Shown piece after piece: positions 14,009 through 24,840 of a DNA stretch of 64,000 nt. Position 1 is the first letter of the stretch. Each line of letters begins with the position of its first letter. This DNA is from Brugia malayi (Eukaryota > Nematoda > Chromadorea > Rhabditida > Onchocercidae), in the NCBI RefSeq assembly GCF_000002995.4, contig NW_025062476.1, positions 1,495,501 to 1,559,500 on the forward strand. Reading direction: 5' to 3'. Below the pieces are notes generated by a model that saw only the letters and a list, made by a program, of their open reading frames with translations, was not told the origin of the DNA and did no database searches. A program made the position numbers and the translations under genes.

Positions 14009-14780
14009 TAAATATATATATGCAATTTTATAAACAAAAAGTTAAATTAATAAATATATATTCAATTTTTTTAAAAAAAGTTAAATTAATAAATATATAT
14101 ATTCAATTTTTTAAACAAAAAGTTAAATTAATAAATATATATATGCAATCTTATAAAGAAAAAGCTAAATTAATAAATATATATATGCAATTTTATAAAA
14201 AAAAGTTAAATTAATAAATATATGTTCAATTTTTTAAAAAAAAGTTAAATTAATATATATATGCAATTTTATAAAAAAAAGTTAAATTAATAAATATATA
14301 TATTCAATTTTTAAACAAAAAGTTAAATTAATAAATATATATATGCAATCTTATAAAGAAAAAGCTAAATTAATAAATATATATATGCAATTTTATAAAA
14401 AAAAGTTAAATTAATAAATATATGTTCAATTTTTTTAAAAAAAAGTTAAATTAATATATATATGCAATTTATAAAAAAAAGTTAAATTAATAAATATATA
14501 TATTCAATTTTTAAACAAAAAGTTAAATTAATAAATATATATATGCAATCTTATAAAGAAAAAGCTAAATTAATAAATATATATATGCAATTTTATAAAA
14601 AAAAAGTTAAATTAATAAATATATGTTCAATTTTTTTAAAAAAAAGTTAAATTAATATATATATGCAATTTTATAAAAAAAAAGTTAAATTAATAAATAT
14701 ATATATTCAATTTTTTAAACAAAAAGTTAAATTAATAAATATATATATGCGATTTTATAAATAAAAAGTCAATAAATTAA
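14009..14780. repeat. AT-rich minisatellite with higher-order structure
   Basis: About 19 copies of a ~40-base monomer built on AAAAGTTAAATTAATAAAT followed by ATATATGCAATTTTATAA or ATATTCAATTTTTTAA variants. Variants follow a fixed order: TTCAAT..AAAC, then GCAATC..AAAG, GCAATT, GTTCAAT, GCAATT. The five-monomer block repeats about every 200 bases, a little over three times (TTCAAT..AAAC variants near 14102, 14302, 14502 and 14706). The array starts some 35 bases upstream of the TTR acceptor. Confidence 0.95.
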
Positions 14781-16253
14781 TAAAATTATTTATTAAATTT
14801 TTATTCTTATAGTAAAGTTTTTGCTCACATAAATGACAATTTCAAATATTTCTTTAAGTTTGTAAAATTGAAAAACTAATAGTAAATTGAAAAACGTTTA
14901 TAGTTCATGAAATCTGCTAAAATAAACTTTTGCTTTTTGTTTTTTTTTTTTTTTAAAAAAAAAAGTTTAATCATAATATTTAAAATGACAAACATATGAG
15001 CAAAAAAAAAGTGTAAAATAATTTATTAATGAATTTGTTTGGAATTTTACATAAATAACATCATATAAAATGAATTCAGTCTCATTTTAAATAAATAAAA
15101 AAATAGCAAAATAGAAAAATATATATATAAATACAAAGAAAGTTTAATATGAGAGAGAGAGAGAGAGAGAGAGGGAGGGAGGGAGGAAGTTGAATGAATC
15201 GTTACCTTTGCTAGTAATCGGTTACAGATAGACCAACGAAGTGATCAAACTTCTCTCTTATGAATGAATCAGGAAAAGATGAAAAAACCTGTTATTACCT
15301 GTTGTTATTCTCATTTTGTCATTTAGAAGAAGAATTAAAAAAAAAAAAAAAAAAGGAAGAAAGGAGCAAAAAAATTAATATATATGTATCAATTTTGAAT
15401 CAATAAGAAGAAATTAAAGGGAAGAAAATAAAATTTTCAAATTTATCACTTTATCAAAATATTTGAAAGCAATAAATTTCCAGAAAAAAAAAAAAAAAAA
15501 ACTAATAAATCGATTTGTCTAATTTTGAAATTTTGCTCAATTTTAGTCTAATAATTTGAAATTTATCTATCTAATTTTGAAATTTTAAAAAATTTGAAAT
15601 TTATCTAATCTGTCTAATAATTTGAATTTTTACTCAAAATTCATTATAAAACATTTCATTTTACAATCATTTTTCAATTAGATTAGGCATTATTATTCAT
15701 TGTATCGTTTGTTTGTTTGTTTGTTTGTTTGTTTTTTTCTTTTTTATTTTTATTTCATTACTTTTACTTTTATTTTTTATTTCCATATTACATCAATTTT
15801 TTTTCTTCCATTTATATTGATAAATTGGAATATTAGAAGAAAAGAAGTTTGTAACTTTTTGCATAAAAAGTATTGAAAATTTTGAAAAGAAAATGATTGA
15901 ATTAAATTAATTGGCGTCCTTCTTTTGTTGAAAATGAATAATTCTTGTTGAAGAATTCAAATTTTATGATAAGTACAAGTATTACTTATAACTGTTCTGA
16001 ATTATTAAGACTTCTGATTTAAAATAATTTTCAAAAATTATTTCCACATTAAAGAACAAAAATAAATTAAGAAAAGAAAAAGTTGATAGATGATGCAAAA
16101 ATTGTTTTTTTTTTAACAAAAATTTTGTTAAAAAATATTGTTAAAAATTTCAAATCTTGATAAAAAATTTTGATAAGTTTTGAATTTTGAAAAAAATTTT
16201 GATAAATTCTATCAATTATATTATTTCTTAATATGACCATAATTCAGTTTTTT

Positions 16254-16284
<31 letters not shown>

Positions 16285-17384
16285 CACATCAATTATATTC
16301 ATTATAAATCATAAAATATTTAAAATAGTAAAAATTTTAAAGCATTTAGTCGATCAATAAATAAACTATGAATACGAATTTATCCTATTCGATGCTTGAA
16401 AAAATTCATTAATAATTTCAACTAAAGTTTTTATCCATTCATCATAACTTTATTAATTAATCAATTGTAATTAATTAATTAATTAATTAAATTTTTGATT
16501 AGTAAATTATCAATCAATCATTTGTTAGTATCATTGTCACCAATATTATCTTTGTCATTGTCATCTTTTAGTACATTTTTCAGCTCTTCGTACCTTAACA
16601 TCATTCATCCTTCTTCGATTGGCGCATGTGCTTTGCGCTCTTGTCAATATTGACTTCTTCCTTTTCACATTTTCCTTCCTTTTTTTTTTTTTTAGTGCTA
16701 TCAACGAGATATGTCTTTTTCCTCTTTTAACCATTTCACTCTATTTTTCACTTATTTTATTCTGCTAATTAGATAGTTTATTCATTCAATAATAATAAAA
16801 AATTCAAATAAAACTAAATTGAAATTTATCACTTTAAAGTACTATTCTGATGACCTTGAATAATAGTGTCGCATATATCCTTTTTGCCTTTCACTGTCAC
16901 TCTGTCAACCGATAATTTCATCGTTTTTTATTTTTTATTTGCTACTTTATTTTATTTTCACGATGAAATGATTTTTCTGTACTTTCATATTTGTTTCAAA
17001 CTATTTTCTTTGAATTCCATTAATGAATTGTTCAAAATGACAAAAATTACTCTATTTAATTACTTCTCACATACAATTCAACTTGAAAAATTAATTATTT
17101 ATAAAATTGAAAAGACTTTTTTTTTTCTTTTTTTTTAAAAAAATAATCGATGCATGATAATACAATGGTTTATAAGAGAGAAAAAAAAAAAGAGTTTATT
17201 ATCTGTCGGATATTGAGATCTCTCTGATCTTATCACAATATCATACACAACCATCACTTTGCTGTAAACCCTCTGTATTAAATTCAAATCTAATTTTAGT
17301 CAGCAATATTCACTGATAATGATAACAAACTATCAAGACTTATCACTGATATGGTTTTATGTATTTTTTCATTCAATGCTAACA
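14781..17384. other. Intergenic region between divergent TTR and DUF7042-type genes
   Basis: Shared upstream region of two divergent genes. Contains a GA/GGGA tract (15150-15186), a GTTT tetranucleotide tract (about 15708-15735), poly-T runs and an ATTA-rich patch near 16460-16500. The stretch 16560-16700 is more complex (TTCTTCGATTGGCGCATGTG) but has no convincing exon. The open stretch at 16866-17138 is Phe/Leu-rich and I do not regard it as a gene. Confidence 0.55.
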
Positions 17385-17394
17385 TCTTAATCAG
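17385..17394 (+). promoter_or_regulatory. Spliced-leader acceptor site of the DUF7042-type gene
   Basis: TCTTAATCAG ends two bases before the chosen ATG at 17397. The same 1-3 nt spacing is seen at three other genes in this window. Confidence 0.55.
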
Positions 17395-17396
17395 AT

Positions 17397-18239
17397 ATGA
17401 TCACATATGAATTACAATTTCTGATATTTCTTTTGATTTTTATTGTCACTTCCCTGACTTTGATTATCAAAAATGGTAAGTTTTTCTTTGGGAAAATAAT
17501 TTGATTTATTAATTTTATTTTATAAATAATGCATTGAAATTATTAGATTACTCGGATTTCACGTATTACTGATATGTTATCATTTGAGAGATTAATGATA
17601 AATAGGAATAAAAGAATTGATTTGCTTTTTATATTGCTTTTGTTCCAAGTTTATTACATAAATAACTTTATAAGAGAGAAAGAAAGAGAGAGAGAGAGAG
17701 GGAGAGAGAGAGAATAATAGAAGGATTTATAATATTTTAGATGGATGTCGTTTGAAATGGAATGCAACTTATCATCTGAATGGACGTAGAGCATTGTTAC
17801 AGCTTAATGAAACTTGGATGGATACTTTGGGTTATTGCATTGTTAGCTCATCAAATCAATACAATTATATTTTTCGACTTGAACTGTTAGTATTATTAAT
17901 AAATCAATTTTTGATTGCTTAGTTTTGCTTTTTTTTTTTTTTTTTTTTTTTTGTTTTGTTTTTCTAATAAAAATTGTCAAAAAAAAAAGAATTAATTAAA
18001 ATTTTATATTTTAATTTCTTTTTTATTCCTCTAAAAACTTTTACAAATTTGTTTCTTTATTTTTCTTTTTTTAGTGATAATTGATTTAAAAAAAAGAATT
18101 AATTAAAATTGTATTTTAATTTTTATAATTGATTGGAACAAAAATTTTTTTTTTTACAGAAATGATGATATTTGCTATCGTTGTGTTGCAATTTTTAATG
18201 TACATCCTAATATTTTACAGTACAAACAAAGTAAGTTTC

Positions 18240-18296
<57 letters not shown>

Positions 18297-21200
18297 TTTT
18301 TATCAGTTAGTAATTTTACTTTATCACTAAATATAAATGAAATCTTAATTTATCATTTATTAATTTTATTAAAATGATAAATATTAAAGGTGAATGCATT
18401 AAGCAATATGAAAGTAGTAGTGATAATATCGATAATATCTGCAGATTTGCATTTCGTGGTGATACACCGATGAAAACGCTTTTTCGAAGTAACATTTAAA
18501 TTTAAAAAATTTTTGCAATTATAATTTCTGAATGCTAACTTTTTCCTTTTTTTTTTTTTACAAGAATTCATTTACTACACAACAATATAATGATTAATAT
18601 TTAATGTTAAAATATCAAATTAATACCAATTTTACCTCATTCTAAATGATTATTGATGAATGTAAATAAATTTTTGTTTTAGAAAAACTTTTTTTTTCTA
18701 TTTTTATTTTTCAGTTATTATTAAAATTTACTTCGATGACACTTAATCATCATTATTTATCAGATGATGCAAAATCGGAACAATGTCCATTTGAGCCACC
18801 TTTCAATTTTACATATACAATTCAAGATGGTTCATGCACTTCGAGAATTTCATCTGTAAATATTTGTTCAGAACATGGAAAATATCGTTTTCGGTATGAA
18901 GCATGTCCGGAATTACCAAATCATGAAAGTCATGGCAAGTTAATAATGCATTATAATATTAAAGCAAATTATTTAGCTAATAATTTTTAAGTAAAAAAAA
19001 AAAAAAAGAAGCATTGATATAAAAATAACAAATAATATTTTTGATTTTTCAATTTTTATGATTCTTTGTATTTTAGAAGATGAATTAGAATGCATAGCAC
19101 ATTGGAATTCATTTGGAATTGAATTCTTTGCTGTACGTATAATTAATTCTTCGATTACAGGATCAAATATAATCTTTCGATGTCTTGTAATGATTTATGA
19201 TTATTTTTTTTTTTTTTTTCAAAAAAAAATTTTTGAAAAAGTATTGTTTGTAAAATATTTGCAATCAAAATAATGAAATTTTTATTATTAAAATACTAAT
19301 TGATAGCATATCAAGAATTTTTGTTTGGAAGAGAAATGAGCAAATTAATTAATCAAAAAATTTCAGTTCATTTTCAAACTGAAATTTAAAATTAAATCTT
19401 ATCATAGCATTAAGCAATTACTTATTTATATTTTCATATTTTTTTTTTTTTTAAATATTAGCAAAAATTCATGCAGGAATGTTTCAACTTTTTTCATCTG
19501 AAATAATTTAGCAAAAATTTATTTTAGATACATCAGAAAACAACATTTGGTGGTCGTATGGGTATATCAGCTGATTCTAGCTGCAATGAATTAACAGATC
19601 TTACAAATGCTGGAACTAGAATTGAATATCATCAAGGTAGTTTAATTAGTACTTTTCTAGCTGTTCTAGTTTCATTCTTTTAAAAAAATTCTAAATTTTT
19701 TTTAAGTGAAAAAAAAATTAAAATCAAAACTTCAAAAATATCAAAATTATAAGTGTAAAATTTGAAGATAAGGAAATTAATTGGAACATTTCTTGATTTC
19801 TTGAGGTCCATCTTTCAAGTCACAATGTCACTTTCCAACATTTCTGAGACGTAACTATAATTCATCCAGTAAGCATAAATGGATATCAATGACAACCGGT
19901 TCAATAAATGATTTCTATTCCGGTAAGCACATTCCGGTTTTTCGTTTCTTCTATAGAATCTAAGCACTAACACTGCTACAAGCTTATTAATGAATGAATA
20001 GGGAATTTAGATAAATGGATCGAAGTGATAAATGGAATGAATTATACGATATCACAATGTTTACAAATGGAAAATATTGGAAATGTTTACAAGATGGTAG
20101 TATATAAAAGTACACAACAATGCACTAACACATATCAATGCATTGAAGTATAAATATCAATTCATTCCTTATCAATTATTTCTTATCATTTCTTATCAAT
20201 ATAATCGTAGAGACGAGCTTTTTCATAGCGACCGGAGCAATACATCACACTATGACAACCAGTACAGACCAGCGTAATAACCAATCATCAATTCCACTTG
20301 GTTTGGCTAGAATTCCCCGAGTCGCTACGTTATGATGATATGAATTGTTTGTTGTGCTATGAAAAATATTATCCCATCGTTCATAGAAGTGAAAAGGGAA
20401 TGATGCTGGTATTTGAATTCGAACTTGGAAAAAGAAAATTAAAATTATTTATTATTAAATAATTTTGATGTAAGTGTCTAATCTTGCAACTTACAAATGT
20501 AATTTCCTTCAATGAGAAGAGTAATAAATTGAATGTATAATTGCAGATGAAACGAAGACATAAGAATATCATAGAAATTACATATGATAAAGTAATGAGG
20601 AAGATGCCTGTATCATGTAAATTTATCAACGAATATTCTATTGACACAATGGCTCTTGTGGATGCTAAGGTTATTTAAATAATTATAAATAATGTCATTA
20701 CATTGGATATAAATATGTGCTTGTTGAAAGAATAATGATTGATTTATCACTGGATCATGCTAGATCACTGGATCATGCTATCTGATCATTTGATCACGCT
20801 ATCTGATCATTTGATTATACTATCTGATCACTTGATCGTGCTATCTGACCACTGGATCATATTATCTGATCACTTGATTATACTACCTGATCACTTGATC
20901 ATACTATCTGATCACTGGATCATACTGTCTGATCACTGGATTATACTGCCTGATCACTTGATCATACTATCTGATCACTGGATCATACTGTCTGATCACT
21001 GGATTATACTGCCTGATCACTTGATCATGCTATCTGATCACTGGATCATGCTATCTGATCACTGGATCATGCTATCGCCTTGTATAGTATATGATATGAA
21101 AAAGATTTAAAATATTTTGTTAATTTGCATATAACATATATTATTTTAGACAGTTCGTTGTCCATTCAATCGACAACATTTCATTCAGTCATGTACGAAT

Positions 21201-21595
21201 TCTGTTGCACAATTTGGTTGCACTTATGATTATGAATTAATTATGCATCTCAATTGTAGTAATACTTCATTCGGTATAGATTTCTTATTTTTGAAATCAT
21301 TTGAACATAAATTGCTACATCTTTTTTTTTTCTCTCTCTCTCTTTCTCCCTCTGCCAAAAATTTTTAAAAACAGAAAAAAATTAAGAAATTATTGAGTTT
21401 CATTATTGTAATGCAGTACATAATCACATAACTTATGGTATTGAATATATGTAACTACTTGAAATTCAAGAAATGAATTAAACTGTTAAATTGATTGGAA
21501 TTCTTTGAGATGCTAATTGATACAGTCAGTGCTTTATTGAAATTAAAATTTTCCGGATTAGTGATTGATAGATAAAATGTAGCACAGCATACAAG

Positions 21596-21628
<33 letters not shown>

Positions 21629-22662
21629 CAAAAATTCATATTTTGTTAAAATTAAATTAAATTGTTAAAATATTTCATTATAGAGAAATTCTTCTGTATC
21701 GGTCACTGGCAAGAAAACGGAATGCAATATATCGTAAGCAGAAGATCGATCTCTTCCGAGCTTCTGTGTCATGTAAGCATTCATATTTAAAACTTTAGTT
21801 TTATTTTTGTACACTCGATGCTTTTTTGTTAAGATTGAAATTCCCGAAATTTCGGGAACAGTTCTTTCCCTCATATTCCTGAATGTTTTCCGTTTTTGGA
21901 GGTGACACTGTGGTGACTATAAACGAATGAAGTATTATCCTAAATTTATCGTTTCTCATTTGTTGTTTTTATTTTTTTTCATGCTAACTTAATGTTACTT
22001 AGAACATAGAGTGGCATTTTTAAAGTTTACTCTTTTATAATATATTTCATTACTTTATAAATCATATGAATTTTATTCTTTTTTTTATTTTTTGCATATC
22101 CATGTTTAGATTTACTCGTCAAATGCAAATGGTATAATTCGTATTGTCACCTATCGTCATTCATCTTGTCACGCAGAATCTTTACAGCAATCTCAACCTT
22201 ATCATAACTTCACACTTACAAAATATGGTGCGAAATTTGTGGTTGAATTTAAAATTATTTAAATGAATTGAAGCATATATTAGTTTATCAAATTTAACTA
22301 TGGATATTCATAATGCACATCCTTTTTTCATCATTAAAATCAAAGATGGAATATTTACGTTTAGATTAACTTTAATTTGACTGAATGAATGAGAAATTTT
22401 CACTTTAGTTACGTTGCATATTAGGACTTTGTTGGAAGTGTCTCTTAAAATTAATACACCTGCAAAATTTTTTATTTTTAATATCAGAGAATTATTAATT
22501 TCAGATAGTTGTCTTCCACTAAATGGTGTTAGCATGAAAAATGAAATTGATTCATCATTGGCAGCTATATTTATCCTATTATCATTTGCAGTTAATTTAT
22601 GTATTCTCATTCTTTCGGGTAGTGTTTTTTGTTTTGTTTTTTTGCTTACTTTATTTGTGTGA
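17397..22662 (+). CDS. Cysteine-rich surface protein, DUF7042/7043/7044/7045-type architecture
   Basis: Predicted extracellular, membrane-anchored protein of unknown function. Exons joining in phase: 17397-17475, 17741-17885, 18160-18230, 18390-18488, 18764-18934, 19077-19186, 19528-19636, 19806-19922, 20002-20147, 20268-20408 (doubtful start), 20547-20669, 21150-21273, 21684-21733, 22110-22227, 22505-22662; about 586 residues. An N-terminal hydrophobic signal (LQFLIFLLIFIVTSL) is followed by four Cys-rich blocks. Landmarks are DGCRLKW..GYCIVSSSN..DICYRCVAIFNVHPNILQY; EQCPFEPPFNFTYTIQDGSC..YRFRYEACPELP..ELECIAHWN; QCHFPTFLRRNYN..TNTYQC; and VRCPFN..FGCTYDYELIMHLNC..FFCIGHWQENG. The last exon carries a transmembrane helix (AAIFILLSFAVNLCILIL) and stops directly before AATAAA. 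Spacing of Cys-Pro..Cys in block 2 matches the insect/nematode DUF7042 family as I remember it. One intron uses a GC donor (18935). Family assignment is from memory; the model is well phased. Confidence 0.68.
18239..18290. repeat. Poly-T run of about 50 bases
   Basis: Uninterrupted T run just after the GTAAGT donor of exon 3 in the DUF7042-type gene; the longest homopolymer in the window and a likely site of length error. Confidence 0.95.
20211..20408 (+). other. Problematic exon with two in-frame stops at its 5' side
   Basis: From the better acceptor (AATCGTAG at 20203-20210) the natural frame reads RRAFS-stop-RPEQYITL-stop-QPVQTS and then a long, coding-like stretch containing HLVWLEFPESLRYDDMNCLL and CYEKYYPIVHRSEKG up to a GTATTT donor at 20409. 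Stops are TAG at 20226 and TGA at 20253. A weaker acceptor (AGTACAG) at 20261-20267 avoids both and keeps phase 0/0. The other two frames of 20211-20330 are also partly open. It could be an exon with a cryptic acceptor, a decaying exon, or hold a sequence error. Confidence 0.5.
20740..21077. repeat. 21-bp minisatellite with TGATCA palindrome
   Basis: About 15 copies of a CTGATCACTGGATCATACTA-type unit with some 22-base copies and a TTG/TGG alternation. Every unit carries the perfect palindrome TGATCA. The period is a multiple of three, so one frame stays open for 123 codons as (S/P)DH(L/W)I(I/M)L repeats. It lies inside the intron before exon 21150-21273 of the DUF7042-type gene, so it is not expected to be translated. 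Confidence 0.95.
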
Positions 22663-22668
22663 AATAAA
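22663..22668 (+). terminator. Candidate polyadenylation signal of the DUF7042-type gene
   Basis: AATAAA immediately after the TGA stop at 22660-22662. This supports ending the gene in the transmembrane exon, although a GT donor (22619) inside the exon could alternatively splice on. Confidence 0.45.
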
Positions 22669-24790
22669 ACTTTGATGATGCCACTATCTACTAGGAATAA
22701 TTAAAAAATCGGTATTTTTGAAAAAAAAATTCAAATTCGAATTCTTGAATTTCACCTTGCTTAGACGGATTATTTCACACTATGATGGTCAATTGCTTAT
22801 GAACAAATAATAATAATAATAAAATATATAATTAATTACGATGAAAAAAATTGTACTTTCATTTCCATTACAAAAAAGCAAAAAAGAAGATGACGTATGA
22901 AATGAATAGTAAAATTTTTCTTTCCTTTCTTCTTTTCTTCTTCTCTTTCCTCTTCTTCCATAGTCATATATCGATGTTTTCAAGAATCATAGCTGAAAAT
23001 TTGAAAAAATAGATACGATGAATACAAATTGGGAATACTCAAAACTATTCTCGACTCATTCATAATATACTAGAATATACAAGTCGAGAGTGCTCAGTCA
23101 TATATTACACATTTTGCTTAATTTAATATTTAAAAGTTTGATATAAATTTAAATGAATTCATAAATCCTGCAAAGTGTTAAACCATAAAATTATACGTTT
23201 GCAAAAATTTTTGTTTAAAAAAAAAAAAAAGAAAAAAGTGAAAATGAAAATTAGTCAAATTTTTATAGCAAGAATGAAAAGAAAGGGTAAATAAATATTG
23301 TTACGGTAAAGGAATGCGACAGCTAGAGAAGAGAATAGATTGTTTTGTTTTGTTTGCTCAAAAAAATTCCTCTTGAAAAAGGACGAAAATATGTTTCTTT
23401 TTTGACAAAAAAAAAAAAAAAAAAAAAAAGAAAAGAAAAATTCCTAATTAACGAGTTTTCGCGAAATAATTGAATTGGTATTCAATTTTATGGATAGTTT
23501 AAGTTGATGACATTTTGCTCAGAAAGCAAAAAAAAAAAAAAAGAAAGAAATGCATGGTGTTTCATACATAGAAAGATAGATGTAAAGAGGGTTGAAATTT
23601 CATACAATTTTTTTTTTCTTTTGTTTCTTTCTTTTCTATCATCATTTTAAATACTCAATTTCAGATGAACTATATTGATCGGTCAATTGATAATGAAGGA
23701 AGGAATACTGTATGATTATGTTATTACCTTACCCAACATGCAAAGGTGTTTGATGATGACGTCTTATTTTATTTTTAACAAATTCAATTCAGAGCAAAAG
23801 AAGAAAACAGGTGGTTGGTAAGCAGATACATTCCAGAGATTCCGCAATACAAATTCGATTAGAGAAGAAATAAATGGCTGTTCTTTAGCGGACACTCAGT
23901 TATACTTTTTTTTTTTTTTTTTTCAATGCACTATAAAAAGAATTGATGATAAAGTAAGTTGGTGACACAAAGCGATGACAAAGTAAGTTGGTTGGTGACA
24001 CAATTTTGTGTCGCACACGATTAATACATTTTGATCATCGTTTATTCTTTTTCACATTTCTATCATCAAAAATCTTTAACTTTTCATCATTATTGTAATT
24101 TTTTTTTTTTTGTTTGTTTGCTTTCACTACTTCACAATTTTTACTTCCTTATTTTCAATCCATCAATCCATTGATGCAGGTAATTTGTGATTGATATTTC
24201 TAAGGTAAACTTTTACCCATCCTTGTAAATCAAAGTGTTAACATTTATAAGTGATGAAGTCTTGATATATTTATAGAGTATGATTATTACTAATTTATTG
24301 TAGCTTATAGGCAAAAACTTCAATATTCTATGCATTTGACAGTTTTCAAGTTGGTTTATATGGTAATTAGTAATTTGTACAAATAAGTAATTTAGTAATT
24401 AGTAATTCATACAAGTAAGTAATTTAGTAATTTATACAAATAAATATATTTTTTAAAACATTTGAAATTATTCATCTTTCTCATTTAGATAGATGTGACA
24501 ATTATTATTTATTAATTAGTAATTTATACAAATAAATAATTTAGTATTTAGTATTTTATACAAATAAGTAATATAGTAATTAGTATATACTAAATAATTT
24601 AGTAATTAGTAATTTATACAAATAAGTAATTTTAGTAATTTATACAAATAAATATATTTTTTAAAACATTTGAAATTATTCATCTTTCTCATTCTCTTCC
24701 TTTTCTTTCCATTGCAATATATATTAAAATTTCTGTTGCTATTTCATTTTAATAAATTTGTGATATATTTTTTTAAATTTCACATTTTTA
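22669..24790. other. Gene-poor stretch between the DUF7042-type gene and the orphan gene
   Basis: Poly-A and poly-T runs, a purine/pyrimidine tract (22918-22960), direct repeat of AAAGTAAGTTGGT around 23950-23997 and the ACAAATAAGTAATTTAG repeat. A short open stretch after TTTCAG at 23665 (MNYIDRSIDNEGRNT, then GTATGA) could be a small exon but joins to nothing in phase. Confidence 0.5.
24360..24660. repeat. Degenerate TAATTTAGTAATT / ACAAATAAGTAA repeat
   Basis: Repeated TTTATACAAATAAGTAATTTAG blocks. A longer block ending AAACATTTGAAATTATTCATC occurs twice (about 24420-24485 and 24630-24695), indicating a ~210-base duplication. Confidence 0.8.
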
Positions 24791-24840
24791 GAAAATATTT
24801 TATATCCTTGTCAACAAATAACAAATCGATCAATTGAACA

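Noticed and set aside
14020..14214. 64-codon plus-strand frame with repeated KLINIY
   Set aside because: Reading of the AT higher-order satellite.
20203..20340. Possible structured RNA (AGCGAC and GTCGCT arms)
   Set aside because: Six-base complementary arms about 100 bases apart are weak, and the segment is better explained as an exon of the flanking gene.
20739..21110. 123-codon plus-strand open frame with SDHLIIL repeats
   Set aside because: Product of a 21-bp satellite inside an intron of the surface-protein gene; no splice or start context of its own.
21684..22610. Minus-strand open frames opposite 21665-21874 and 22308-22610
   Set aside because: Shadows of plus-strand exons of the surface-protein gene, which carry the Cys/Trp pattern and phases.
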